From NCBI RefSeq assembly GCF_001624705.1, contig NZ_JSEO01000023.1:1-52905 (forward strand): a stretch of DNA of 52,905 nucleotides, read 5' to 3'. This DNA comes from Marinomonas sp. SBI8L. GTDB taxonomy: Bacteria; Pseudomonadota; Gammaproteobacteria; Pseudomonadales; Marinomonadaceae. Under the pieces are notes generated by a model that did no database searches, was not told where the DNA came from, and saw only the letters and a list, made by a program, of their open reading frames with translations. Below, one piece after another: positions 27,448 to 35,693 of this stretch. A program made the translations under genes and the position numbers. Every line of letters starts with the position of its first letter. Position 1 is the first letter of the stretch.

Positions 27448-28383
27448 TTAGTTATTTTTTGGTAATTTTAATAATTGATAGATCTCATATCTTCCAACAA
27501 TTTCTATCATGTCTTTGGTTACAGGGGTTTGTTTTGCACCTTTACCAAGTAAATAAGTAACAACCTCATAACTACTACCTGTTATGGCATAATCAAGCGC
27601 ATTCCCTCTATATTCTATTTTACTTGGATTGGCCCCTTGTTGAATCGACTTCTTGATTATCTCAAAATCATTATTTTGAGCAGCCAACCATAATTTTTCT
27701 TGAGGTGTTAAACCAGAGTAATCAATTTTATCATTCTGCTCACTTTGGTCATGCTTACTTGCAGTTTTAAGCCCTAGTTCTATCTTCGTATAATCAATCA
27801 CTTTGTAAGGTGGGATGTGAAGATTGAAAGTATCTAATTCACTGTAACCTGTATTCTTTAACACCCTCCCTGATGCGTCATACTCTGTTCTCTTACATAT
27901 ATCATAAAAAACAGCATGCTTATGCGTTGGTTTAGGTCTTGTATAAATAGCACAACTAGAGAAAGGAGAATGACCCAAAACGATCATGTAGTCTCTCAAC
28001 AGAGATCTATCTTGCTTCAACTCATATTGTTCTTGCGTATCCGATAACACTTTGTTCCAAACCGAGTCTAAAGTTGATGGACGAAAGTTTACTGCTTTTT
28101 TCCAATTTTTATTAAGCGGGTCAACAACATCACCGCCATAATTGTTAAAAAGGTAATTTAGATCCTTAGCTGTTCGCCTATATATAAGAACTACTCTGCC
28201 TAATGCATTTACCTCTAGTATCTCACCCGGTTTAATATCCTTTAAATCTATAGAGACGGTTTGATTGATCTTTTTTAGCTCTTTCTCAAAATAAGACTCT
28301 GGAAAATTATCAGCGTTAGCAAGAGATGAGGTTAAGAATAAAAATATGAAAATCTTTTGGACGAGCTTCAATGATGACTCCAT
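27448..28383 (-). CDS. Exported protein with C-terminal ankyrin repeats
   Basis: 311 aa. A signal peptide (hydrophobic about 11-23, cleavage near SLANA) leads to an unrecognised region with three cysteines (about residues 118-170). The last about 90 residues are ankyrin-like: LTPQEKLWLAAQNNDFEIIKKSIQQGANPSK, then GNALDYAITGSSYEVVTYLLGKGA. It is probably a periplasmic scaffold or inhibitor. No ribosome site is clear at the start. It lies 47 bp upstream of the 131-aa exported gene. Confidence 0.65.
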   Translation of the reverse strand: MESSLKLVQKIFIFLFLTSSLANADNFPESYFEKELKKINQTVSIDLKDIKPGEILEVNALGRVVLIYRRTAKDLNYLFNNYGGDVVDPLNKNWKKAVNFRPSTLDSVWNKVLSDTQEQYELKQDRSLLRDYMIVLGHSPFSSCAIYTRPKPTHKHAVFYDICKRTEYDASGRVLKNTGYSELDTFNLHIPPYKVIDYTKIELGLKTASKHDQSEQNDKIDYSGLTPQEKLWLAAQNNDFEIIKKSIQQGANPSKIEYRGNALDYAITGSSYEVVTYLLGKGAKQTPVTKDMIEIVGRYEIYQLLKLPKNN

Positions 28384-28474
28384 TACATTTATATAGTGCA
28401 GTTTGTTAGGTGCTTTCAGCTAAGTGAAGCGATTAGTTTTCTGCATAACATAATAAGCAGGGTTACCGCCCTCT

Positions 28475-28732
28475 TTACTGAGCGCACTTTACACTAGCAG
28501 ATAAAACCTCTTTCCAAGCAGAATCTGAGTCAAAGTGTTCAATCAGACCGCTTGTCTTACCTTGATCCGTAAATGCTCTAATACCATGTTGAACCATATA
28601 ATTCGGATAATAGACTGGCGCCCCTAAATTAATAAGGCTCCTGCAAACCTCATTATTATCAGAGATGATTCTATTAAGCTCTGCTTGCAGCTTTTCCATC
28701 ACATCTTGTTGTTGAGATGAAAACACGTTCAT
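28475..28732 (-). CDS. C-terminal part of a probably frameshifted exported protein
   Basis: 85 aa with no signal peptide: FSSQQQDVMEKLQAELNRI, then GAPVYYPNYMVQHGIRAFT and a C-terminal AWKEVLSASVKC. Its ATG overlaps the TGA of the upstream frame (ATGA). One missing C in the junction CTTGTTTTCGTATG would join both parts as ...ILVF-R-MNVFSS... in one 190-aa exported protein, which makes better sense than a cytosolic partner. Translation by coupling remains possible. Confidence 0.55.
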   Translation of the reverse strand: MNVFSSQQQDVMEKLQAELNRIISDNNEVCRSLINLGAPVYYPNYMVQHGIRAFTDQGKTSGLIEHFDSDSAWKEVLSASVKCAQ

Positions 28733-29046
28733 ACGAAAACAAGAATTGCTTGGTGCGCAGTGTTATCGGAAACACGCTTAGCATCAAAAAGGCCATAAGA
28801 CATACCTGCAAAATATAACTCCGCAGCATTCTTGTAATCATGATTGACCAAGCAAGTATTTATACCTGTAAATATATCAACTGGATTCTGTTGATTAGTA
28901 AGTTCATTTACCTTAATACATCCAGCTGGATTTGGGGATTCTAGATTCCCCTTAGATTCATAATTGGTAACGTTAGCTTGTGCCGAAATGTTGCAAACAG
29001 TCAACAAGATTGAAACGGCTATACTAGATATTATTTTTACCTTCAT
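28729..29046 (-). CDS. N-terminal part of a probably frameshifted exported protein
   Basis: 105 aa with AAGGGAA before the ATG, a signal peptide cleaved near SAQA, then ESPNPAGCIKVNELTN, NTCLVNHDYKNAAELYFAG and YGLFDAKRVSDNTAHQAILVF, after which the frame runs into TGA. The helix-turn-helix style of the middle looks like a tetratricopeptide-type or Sel1-like unit. The text continues smoothly in the -1 frame (see 28475-28732). Confidence 0.6.
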   Translation of the reverse strand: MKVKIISSIAVSILLTVCNISAQANVTNYESKGNLESPNPAGCIKVNELTNQQNPVDIFTGINTCLVNHDYKNAAELYFAGMSYGLFDAKRVSDNTAHQAILVFV

Positions 29047-29387
29047 ATTTTAAAATTCCCTTTTAAGTCTTACTTACAAGTGCACAAACTCTGTATTTAA
29101 TTAAAAAGGTAAGTACTTTTCACCTGTTAATGTCTTTCTAGCTAAACCTACCTGCACGATATTTCATTTCCTGCTTTGCTTGTCATGGAAGGCTATTTTT
29201 ACATTCTTCTTATAACTAATTGATTCTAATTATTTAAAAATTTAACACAACGACGACGCGTACTTATTTTTAACTCATTCCCAAATAAAAAAATCCCAGC
29301 CTAGGCTGGGATAAAATCATTAAACTTAAAAAACCTTACTCTTTAAACTGACAGCACCAAGTTATGGCTTCAGCTTAAAGCTTCAAC
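29047..29387. other. Intergenic region with one terminator, no gene seen
   Basis: 341 bp between the exported-protein run and the amino-acid-binding protein. It holds the terminator at 29287-29312 and presumably the promoter of the 29046 gene. No coding frame stands out. Confidence 0.6.
29287..29312 (-). terminator. Rho-independent terminator of the binding-protein gene
   Basis: ATCCCAGCCTAGGCTGGGAT is a perfect 20-bp palindrome (29293-29312). On the minus strand it runs into seven T (29293-29287), the right arrangement for a gene ending at 29388. Confidence 0.85.
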
Positions 29388-30146
29388 CTAGTAAATTGAA
29401 AATGGAAAGTACTTGGCGTTGATCTTGGCGTAAGTGCCATCTTCAACAATTTGCTCGATAGCCTTGTTGAAACCTTCTCTCAGTTCATCATTACCTTTAC
29501 GAACAACGATGGCGATCTTGTCATCTTTAGCAAAGGCTTCACCTTTAAACTCAAAGTCTTGCCCACCTTCTGATTTTAACCAGTCATAGGTCGGTAACTC
29601 ATCAGACAAAGCACCATCTAAACGCCCTGCTTGTAAGTCTAAATAAACATTATCGTTATTGCCGTAAAGCTTGATATCAACCACATCAGACAAATAATCT
29701 TCTAAGTATTTAGCGGCGATGGTCGACCTTTGTGCACCAATGGTTTTGCCTTTAAGGGCACTTCTTGCGGTATCAAAGTCTTTGTTTTTTGCCGCCATAA
29801 AACGCAGACCACCAGAATAGATAGGATAAGTGAAGTCTACTTGCTTCATACGCTCTTCAGTTATTGAGATACTGGCTGAGATAGCATCGTATTTTTTCAC
29901 TTTTAAGCCAGGAATCAGACCATCAAAGTCTAATGTGACTATGTCACACTCTTTGTTCATTTTGATACATAGGGCTTTGGCGATATCCACATCAAATCCT
30001 TGTGGCTCACCATTCGCATCAATAAAATTAAAAGGTGCCCATGCCCCTTCTGTTGCTATGGTAATTTTATCTGCCGCCTGTGCCACGCTGCCAAGAGAGG
30101 CGATAGAAACTGACAAAGCAAGCATGAGTGTTTTAGTTATTTTCAT
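29388..30146 (-). CDS. Periplasmic amino-acid-binding protein (Lys/Arg/Orn/His type)
   Basis: 252 aa with a Sec signal peptide (cleavage at AQAAD). The mature protein is a type 3 solute-binding protein: IATEGAWAPFNFIDANGEPQGFDVDIAKALC, DFDGLIPGLKVKKYDAISASISITEER and the ligand-carboxylate Arg in TEERMKQVDFT. The pattern is nearest HisJ/ArgT-type proteins for basic amino acids. No permease is adjacent. It sits 135 bp downstream of the aminotransferase on the same strand, so it may belong to the catabolic unit controlled from 32.5 kb. Confidence 0.88.
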   Translation of the reverse strand: MKITKTLMLALSVSIASLGSVAQAADKITIATEGAWAPFNFIDANGEPQGFDVDIAKALCIKMNKECDIVTLDFDGLIPGLKVKKYDAISASISITEERMKQVDFTYPIYSGGLRFMAAKNKDFDTARSALKGKTIGAQRSTIAAKYLEDYLSDVVDIKLYGNNDNVYLDLQAGRLDGALSDELPTYDWLKSEGGQDFEFKGEAFAKDDKIAIVVRKGNDELREGFNKAIEQIVEDGTYAKINAKYFPFSIY

Positions 30147-30281
30147 GGTTTTATCCTATCGTTTTGGTTGATTTTGACCGAGCGAAACCCGCCCCACAGC
30201 AGGTTAGGCTCAGTATCTTTTATTAGTAGTTATTAATTAAAATAAATAGTTGTGAGAAATAGCCGTGATTTATGACTTTAG

Positions 30282-31400
30282 TTAGATGCCTTTCAAAAAG
30301 TCACTAACCAGCTTTAAGCCCACTTTCATCACATCAGGATTATTAGCAAAACCAATACGGACATAACCTTCCATATCCATAGCACTGCCAGGGGTAAACA
30401 TAACGCCTTTGGCTTTTAGTAGGGAGACACAAAAATCTCTAGAGTTCATGTCGGTATCAAACTTGAGCAAGGTAGTCGTACCAGACTTTGGCTTGATGTA
30501 ACTCACCTTATCTTCCTCTTGAACCCAAGCATCTAGAAGGGCTAGGTTCTCGCGTGTCATTTGCTTACTTCTGTTAAGAATGGCGTCGCGATTCTCAAGC
30601 GCCATGCAAGCAAGATAGTCGTTAATCATGCCAACACTGATGGTGTTGTAATCACGGTGAATTGCCACCTGATGTATCACTTCTTCTGGTGCTACTATCC
30701 AACCCAAGCGTAATCCAGCGAGAGAGAAAGCCTTTGACATACTGCTAGTGCTGATGCCTTTTTCATAAAGATCGGCTATAGACGCGGTTGTGCCCTCGCC
30801 TTCTTGGTCTATCCCGCGGTATACCTCGTCACACAAAACATAAGCGCCGCAAGTACGGGCGATTTCAACGATTTTCGTTAGAAAGTCCGCATCCATTAAG
30901 GAACCAGTTGGGTTGTTGGGGTTATTCAGTACGATTAACTTGGTGTTCTCATTCACCAAGCTCTTTAGTTCTTCTAGGTCTGGTAAAAACGCATTGTCTT
31001 CACGCAGTTTTAGAATTTGAACATCCGCCCCATAGCTTTCAGGAATAGAATAATGCTGCTGGTAAGTGGGTAATACAGAGATGATTCTGTCACCTGGGCT
31101 AACGAGTGTTTCGTGTATCAATGCATTCGCACCAATCGCACCATGAGTCACTATGGTGTTTTGACGTGACTGCTTAGCATATAAAGACGCAATGTGATCC
31201 CTAAGTCGATCAGAACCTTCGATAGCGCCATAAGTAAGTTTCATGGCTAACATATCATCGGCAAAACTGTCTTTTTTGCCTGCCATGGTCACTAGTTGGT
31301 CTAATGTTAGGGACTCAACACAGGTTTCTGCTAGGTTATAGTCACAGTTATTTTCGTACTCATTCATCCATATTTCGACGCCAAACTCTCTGATTTTCAT
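30282..31400 (-). CDS. PLP-dependent aminotransferase, class I/II
   Basis: 372 aa; AGAGGA precedes the ATG. Fold type I features: LNNPNNPTGSL, LCDEVYRG with the Asp and Tyr that hold PLP, SMSKAFSLAGLRLGW with the PLP lysine, and the carboxylate-binding Arg in EGYVRIGFAN. The opening KIREFGVEIWMNEYE and AETCVESLTLDQL is shared with a branch that includes capreomycidine-synthase-like enzymes, so the reaction may be transamination or a beta-replacement/cyclisation. The neighbours (DauB-like enzyme and basic-amino-acid-binding protein) point to arginine- or ornithine-like substrates. Confidence 0.85.
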   Translation of the reverse strand: MKIREFGVEIWMNEYENNCDYNLAETCVESLTLDQLVTMAGKKDSFADDMLAMKLTYGAIEGSDRLRDHIASLYAKQSRQNTIVTHGAIGANALIHETLVSPGDRIISVLPTYQQHYSIPESYGADVQILKLREDNAFLPDLEELKSLVNENTKLIVLNNPNNPTGSLMDADFLTKIVEIARTCGAYVLCDEVYRGIDQEGEGTTASIADLYEKGISTSSMSKAFSLAGLRLGWIVAPEEVIHQVAIHRDYNTISVGMINDYLACMALENRDAILNRSKQMTRENLALLDAWVQEEDKVSYIKPKSGTTTLLKFDTDMNSRDFCVSLLKAKGVMFTPGSAMDMEGYVRIGFANNPDVMKVGLKLVSDFLKGI

Positions 31401-31463
31401 CTACTGTCCTCTTTACCTAAGGTAATACGTGTTTGTTATTGTGATTTTTAGGTTAAAAATTAA

Positions 31464-32450
31464 TTAAACTTGGCTGCTTTCTAATTGGGTCCAGATACCA
31501 TACGCCATAGCGATGTCTTCGAGCCCTAGGCCAATCGACCTAAAGAAAACAGGCTTTTGATAGCTAGGCTTTTCAATATCTTGGTTAACCAAGTCAGCAA
31601 GATCCCCCTTTACCTCTGCACTTGTCCAATTAGCTTGCTCACTCGCTAGTTTCATTTCACCGGCACTGGCTGGTGTGGTGGCTTTATAATCACAATAGAC
31701 ATCCATCTGGCTTAATGCACTTGGCGCAATCTCATGAGCATTAGCCACATTGGTACTAATAGAAGTGATCAGCACATCTTGTTTTGTCAGGTCTTGCATC
31801 TCAATTACAGGGGTTCCTGATGAGGTGCAAAGCATAATCACATCAGCACCTTGTATGCACGCGCTACTCGTTGAACTTATCTGGACTCTTTTGTCTATCG
31901 TCATTAGTTTGTCTTGAAGAGAAGCATCCTCCCCTAAACTTGGTGAGTAAACCGAAATGCTCTGCCACTCTCTTAAATTTAAGACATGTTTTAAATGGGC
32001 TTGGGCAACACTGCCGCAGCCAATAATGGCTAGATGTTTTGATTCTGCTTTTGCAAGTTGATCAACAGCCAAAGCGGTGGTACCAGCAGTACGTTCTAAG
32101 GTCAGTAAGCCTGAGTCACAACATAACAAAGGCTTGCCAGTGCGTGATGACATAAGCGTTGTCCAAGCGGTAATGATTGGCTTATCTGAGGTGACAAGAT
32201 ATGGCGACAACTTGGCTCCAAATACATCCGCACCTGCAACAGCCCCTTGATAGGTGATGAAATCCCCTTTATCTTCCGGCAAAAGTGTTAAAGATTGCGC
32301 GGGTTGTACTGCCTTATCTTGTGCAAGCGCTAAAAATAAATCACGCAAACATGCCGCAACATCAAGCCTATTTAAATAAGGTTTTAGTTCTGTTTCCGTT
32401 AAAAAAACCGGGGCAACATCATGATTAAACGCAGAAAGACTTGCTGACAT
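31464..32450 (-). CDS. Ornithine cyclodeaminase/mu-crystallin family enzyme
   Basis: 328 aa from the ATG at 32450 with AAGAGG upstream; a longer frame adds an 18-residue hydrophobic tail that does not fit the family. Seen are VFGAKLSPY with the active-site Lys, the Rossmann loop IIGCGSVAQAHLKH, and TSISTNVANAHEI. The family holds ornithine cyclodeaminase, imine reductases and DauB, the anabolic L-arginine dehydrogenase of the D-arginine route. A DauR-like regulator is divergent to it, which favours an imino/amino acid dehydrogenase role. It is 63 bp upstream of the aminotransferase in an operon. Confidence 0.85.
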   Translation of the reverse strand: MSASLSAFNHDVAPVFLTETELKPYLNRLDVAACLRDLFLALAQDKAVQPAQSLTLLPEDKGDFITYQGAVAGADVFGAKLSPYLVTSDKPIITAWTTLMSSRTGKPLLCCDSGLLTLERTAGTTALAVDQLAKAESKHLAIIGCGSVAQAHLKHVLNLREWQSISVYSPSLGEDASLQDKLMTIDKRVQISSTSSACIQGADVIMLCTSSGTPVIEMQDLTKQDVLITSISTNVANAHEIAPSALSQMDVYCDYKATTPASAGEMKLASEQANWTSAEVKGDLADLVNQDIEKPSYQKPVFFRSIGLGLEDIAMAYGIWTQLESSQV

Positions 32451-32762
32451 AAAAGACCTCTTAACCCATATGTAAAAAGCTATTTGATATACAATAAAGT
32501 CCACTGTAGACTTTTAGGTATTCTTCGTCAATCCTGTTTTTCTAACTATCTCAAGATTGATTAGCGTTAACGGGTTTGAGTTTTGGAAAATCTGCATACT
32601 TTCTTGAACAAGAGAATCTTAAAAATTGATTAATAAGCGCTACAGGAAGTACCTGGTTAAACAATGAAGAAGACAAGCAATAACAATTGCTTAAGATGAG
32701 AAGGCTTTACACTAGAAAGCGACAGTCGGTATGATTGTGAGGTAATTTAAAAAAGAGTTTTT
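32451..32762. other. Divergent regulatory region of the amino-acid cluster
   Basis: 312 bp between the OCD-family gene and the DauR-like gene; both promoters must lie here. Apart from the inverted repeat at 32675-32692 nothing coding is seen. Confidence 0.55.
32675..32692. promoter_or_regulatory. Inverted repeat, candidate operator of the DauR-like protein
   Basis: AAGCAAT (32675-32681) and ATTGCTT (32686-32692) form a 7-bp inverted repeat with a 4-bp spacer, 70 bp before the regulator ATG. It is the clearest dyad in the divergent region. Binding is inferred. Confidence 0.45.
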
Positions 32763-33398
32763 ATGATTAAAAATCAAGACAGTGACAACATTCTAATTCA
32801 ACGATACGGCAACCTTGCAGATGGCATAGTGCTTCTTTTTTCTGGTTATGTAGAAGTCGTTATCCATGATTTACGTACACAAACTGTGGTTTATATCGCC
32901 AATAATATTTCCAAACGAAATCTTGGAGATGACGCAGCGTTAGACGAAGTCGAGTTTGATGAAAGCGAGAATGTCATTGGGCCTTATGAAAAGCTCAATT
33001 GGGATGGCGTAAATATCCGTTCCACCAGCATAGTTTTAAGAGATGATGATAATCAGCAAATCGGCATGCTATGTATCAATATGAATATTGCCAGCTTTGA
33101 AGCAGCGAAAACCTTATTGGATACTTTTTTGTCTGGCGCTCAATTAGTACCCCAACCAGATAAGCTTTTTCACGATGATTGGCAAGAGAGAATCAATTCC
33201 TTTATTCATCACTGGTTGAACGAGAATAGATTAAATATGAATAGTCTAAGCCATAAACATAAACGAGCCTTAGTAGAAGCCCTGTATGATGAAGGTGCAT
33301 TCGAGGGGAAAAGCACGCAAAACTATGTTGCCAGTGTGCTCAATATGGGGCGTGCGACTGTGTTTAAATACTTAAGAGAAATTAAGCAGGGTAAATAA
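32763..33398 (+). CDS. YheO/DauR-like transcriptional regulator
   Basis: 211 aa. The N-terminal two thirds are a PAS-like YheO domain (GIVLLFSGYVEVVIHDLRTQTVVYIANN, then IGMLCINMNIASFE). The C-terminal HTH (KHKRALVEALYDEGAFEGKSTQNYVASVLNMGRATVFKYLREIK) is the DauR/YheO helix-turn-helix. DauR represses D-arginine catabolism in Pseudomonas until arginine appears. Here it is divergent from OCD-family, aminotransferase and binding-protein genes and is the likely local regulator. No strong ribosome site is visible. Confidence 0.9.
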   Translation: MIKNQDSDNILIQRYGNLADGIVLLFSGYVEVVIHDLRTQTVVYIANNISKRNLGDDAALDEVEFDESENVIGPYEKLNWDGVNIRSTSIVLRDDDNQQIGMLCINMNIASFEAAKTLLDTFLSGAQLVPQPDKLFHDDWQERINSFIHHWLNENRLNMNSLSHKHKRALVEALYDEGAFEGKSTQNYVASVLNMGRATVFKYLREIKQGK

Positions 33399-33418
33399 AG
33401 TAAAAATTTACCTCCACT

Positions 33419-33441
33419 CCCCTGACACACTTGATCAGGGG
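33419..33441. terminator. Weak hairpin between convergent genes
   Basis: CCCCTGA (33419-33425) pairs with TCAGGGG (33435-33441) over a 9-nt loop, without a T-run. It separates the regulator and the GGCT-like gene. Confidence 0.5.
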
Positions 33442-33473
33442 TGAAATAAGACTAAGAGCGTTAGCCAAGAAGG

Positions 33474-33803
33474 CTAAACTAAGAAAACATCCGTATCAGC
33501 CCAAACATAGACCCAAGCTCTTTGGCCAGATATCACGTCTTCTTTAACACGGATACAGTCATCAACAACCGAATAATCATCCGCCTTACACAACTCTGAA
33601 GGAGAAACTTCAAACAACATGCCTTCAACAACATCTGTTTCATCACCTGTATAGGTCAAACTTGCCTGCTGTAACCTAGCTTCGGTAGAGTTTGTTAGCA
33701 AATAGCCAACGAGCTTATCTTTTGTTCCGATTAACTCTCTACCAAAGGTGGCAACTTGTACTGAATCCTTTTGTAACGTGCCATATGAAAATATTTTTTC
33801 CAT
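33474..33803 (-). CDS. Gamma-glutamylcyclotransferase/AIG2-like protein lacking the usual Glu
   Basis: 109 aa. MEKIFSYGTLQKDSVQVATFGREL has the YGTL loop of the fold, and VEGMLFEVSPSELCKADDY the mid-domain. Related proteins read ADxYEV at the site of the catalytic glutamate; here Tyr77 is followed by Ser78 (DDYSVVDD). The protein is also shorter than the usual about 120-150 aa through loss of a loop after residue 45. It may be an inactive or repurposed member. Confidence 0.75.
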   Translation of the reverse strand: MEKIFSYGTLQKDSVQVATFGRELIGTKDKLVGYLLTNSTEARLQQASLTYTGDETDVVEGMLFEVSPSELCKADDYSVVDDCIRVKEDVISGQRAWVYVWADTDVFLV

Positions 33804-34418
33804 GACTCACCTAATTTATTTTGGATTATATGAAAACATTTTAACATAAAGATACATAACAAATTAGGCAGCCGAGTCCAAATTCACAGAAAATACACTT
33901 TTTTACTCACATAAAATCTTAATGGAATAAAAAAAATCAGTTTTCTTTAAGGTTTGTCAGGCCGGTGCCTATAAAGTCAAAGTTAAGTATCAATTTGCCA
34001 TATTTTCGCTTTCTTTTATGACAGTCACTATGTGATTTGGTTGCTTTTAGTTTAAAAAAATTACTTTTCAATTCTTCTTCTAAGCAAAAGTTTAATAAAG
34101 TTTTGTATCGCAAGCTTTTCTGCCGTACTTAAAACTGAATGGGATTTTGCATTAAAGTTCATTTCTTTTTTAGATTTTTAGAAACTCAAAACAGAAAACC
34201 TGACAACTCAATGCGATTAATCATAAAAGCATCCAAAAAATAAAAAATATGACATATATTGAAACGAAAAAGATCAATTAGCTTGCTTCAAAGCTGAATT
34301 AATAGAATAAAAAAGCCACGCTAAATAAATGATTTAGGGTGGCTTTTTGTGAAGTAGTAACATCAAACAAACAGTTTTATTAAGTATTGCCTAACAACTC
34401 TATTATTGAGCTTGATGA
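33804..34418. other. Intergenic region, about 615 bp, no gene seen
   Basis: Very AT-rich. It contains the terminator at 34311-34348 and otherwise no coding frame, tRNA or repeat that I can support. Its length is unusual for this window, so a small RNA is conceivable but unsupported. Confidence 0.5.
34311..34348 (-). terminator. Strong bidirectional-looking terminator
   Basis: AAAAGCCAC (34311-34319) pairs with GTGGCTTTT (34339-34347), and inside it CTAAAT pairs with ATTTAG. A- and T-runs flank both sides. It lies downstream of the tautomerase gene. Confidence 0.8.
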
Positions 34419-34793
34419 TTAAATAAGGTCACAGGCAGCTTGCCCGCCTCTTATGCCCCAATTTTCATACTGTACTTCACGTAGCAGTATTTCGACATGA
34501 TTTTTGGGAATGCCAAGCACGTCTAAATTAGTCACTATGTTTTGATAAAGTTCCCGCTTCATTTCAATACTGCGGCCAACAAAGGTATCTATGCTGATAT
34601 GCGTATGTAGCTCACCTTGGTCTAAATCAGGGTCAGGCTGATATCTATGAGGTTCGTGTACAATTAAACGTATGGTGCTATCAGAAGGCGAGATATTAAA
34701 AGCTGATTCCATAGCCTGATAAACCACTTTTATAATCTCACTTTCTAAAGCTTGACCATGATTTTTTCTCACCTCAATCACCACGCTTGGCAT
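34419..34793 (-). CDS. Tautomerase-family (4-OT/MIF fold) enzyme
   Basis: 124 aa starting Met-Pro, so Pro1 is free as catalytic base after Met removal. Each half repeats the beta-alpha-beta unit; FVGRSIEMKRELYQNIVTNLDVLGI and ENWGIRGGQAACD are typical of the longer fused-type tautomerases. The likely chemistry is keto-enol tautomerisation or dehalogenation; the substrate is unknown. It is a single gene, divergent from the pirin-like gene. Confidence 0.88.
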   Translation of the reverse strand: MPSVVIEVRKNHGQALESEIIKVVYQAMESAFNISPSDSTIRLIVHEPHRYQPDPDLDQGELHTHISIDTFVGRSIEMKRELYQNIVTNLDVLGIPKNHVEILLREVQYENWGIRGGQAACDLI

Positions 34794-34946
34794 AGTTTAT
34801 CCCTCTCTTAGCGGCGCTATCTTCTTTCAGCATATTAGTTATCAATAAAGCAACAATATGTTCTAAGTAACGATATATATCCAGCAATTAACAACAACTA
34901 TAGTTTGCTTATCGATTTAAACATTTAACCGTATGGGAAGATCAAT

Positions 34947-35621
34947 ATGCAAACTCTAAAGTACGATGATTTACCTCAAGGTGACTTTGCAGGCTTATTA
35001 GAGCGCCAATTTGTTACCGATCAAAAAGTATTTGGGGCACGTAAGCACCCTGCCGCGTTCAATGGTTTGGAGAACTTTGTTTACCTTGCTGATGCTAACT
35101 TTCAACCTAATGGCACAACAGGCATGCATGGCCATAAAGAAATAGACGTTATTTCTGTTATGGTCGATGGCAACATTAGTCACGCGGGTTCACTAGAACA
35201 TGGTCAGAGTTTAAGTGCAGGCATGTCGCAGGTACAAAGAGCGGGAGCCGAAGGTTTTCGTCATGATGAGATAAACCCTGACACTACTCCTAACCATATG
35301 ATTCAACTCTGGGTTCTACCTGATGAAGCAGGTGAACCAGCAGGCTATCAAGTGTTTGAACCTGTGATAGGTAAAAGAGTGCAAATATATGGTGGCGATA
35401 AATCACAAAAAGAGCGCTTTTATAGCCGAACTGCTATCGATGTTGCCAACCTTGAAGCGGGTCAAAGCTTGGAGCAAACGGGAAATGCCATGGTATTTCT
35501 TAGTAAAGGAGGCGGCGTAATCAATGGCCAAACCATTCAAGCAAGAACACTTGTTCGTGATGCTAGTATTCACTTTGTCGCTAATGCAGATTCGCAGGTA
35601 ATCATCATTTACCCAGCCTAA
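34947..35621 (+). CDS. Pirin-family bicupin protein
   Basis: 224 aa. The N-terminal cupin has the metal site GMHGHKEIDVIS plus HDEINPD; NHMIQLWVLPDE follows, and the second cupin lacks metal ligands. This is the YhaK/pirin architecture, with proposed quercetin dioxygenase or redox-sensing roles. GGGAAG lies upstream of the ATG. Its TAA stop codon sits in the loop of a 12-bp hairpin (35606-35633). Confidence 0.88.
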   Translation: MQTLKYDDLPQGDFAGLLERQFVTDQKVFGARKHPAAFNGLENFVYLADANFQPNGTTGMHGHKEIDVISVMVDGNISHAGSLEHGQSLSAGMSQVQRAGAEGFRHDEINPDTTPNHMIQLWVLPDEAGEPAGYQVFEPVIGKRVQIYGGDKSQKERFYSRTAIDVANLEAGQSLEQTGNAMVFLSKGGGVINGQTIQARTLVRDASIHFVANADSQVIIIYPA

Positions 35622-35633
35622 GCTGGGTAAATG
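35606..35633 (+). terminator. 12-bp perfect hairpin around the pirin stop codon
   Basis: CATTTACCCAGC (35606-35617) pairs with GCTGGGTAAATG (35622-35633). The 4-nt loop carries the stop codon TAA (35619-35621). There is no T-run; it may protect the mRNA end. Confidence 0.6.
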
Positions 35634-35693
35634 AATAAGGCTTTTAACTGAACAACCTGAAAATGAAGTTAAGCTTAATAAACCAGTGGCACA

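Noticed and set aside
32451-32504. 18-residue extension of the OCD-family enzyme
   Set aside because: No ribosome site; the inner ATG has AAGAGG at proper spacing and matches the family start.
33804-34418. Possible small RNA in the long AT-rich gap
   Set aside because: Only the terminator is supported; no promoter or conserved structure could be pointed to.
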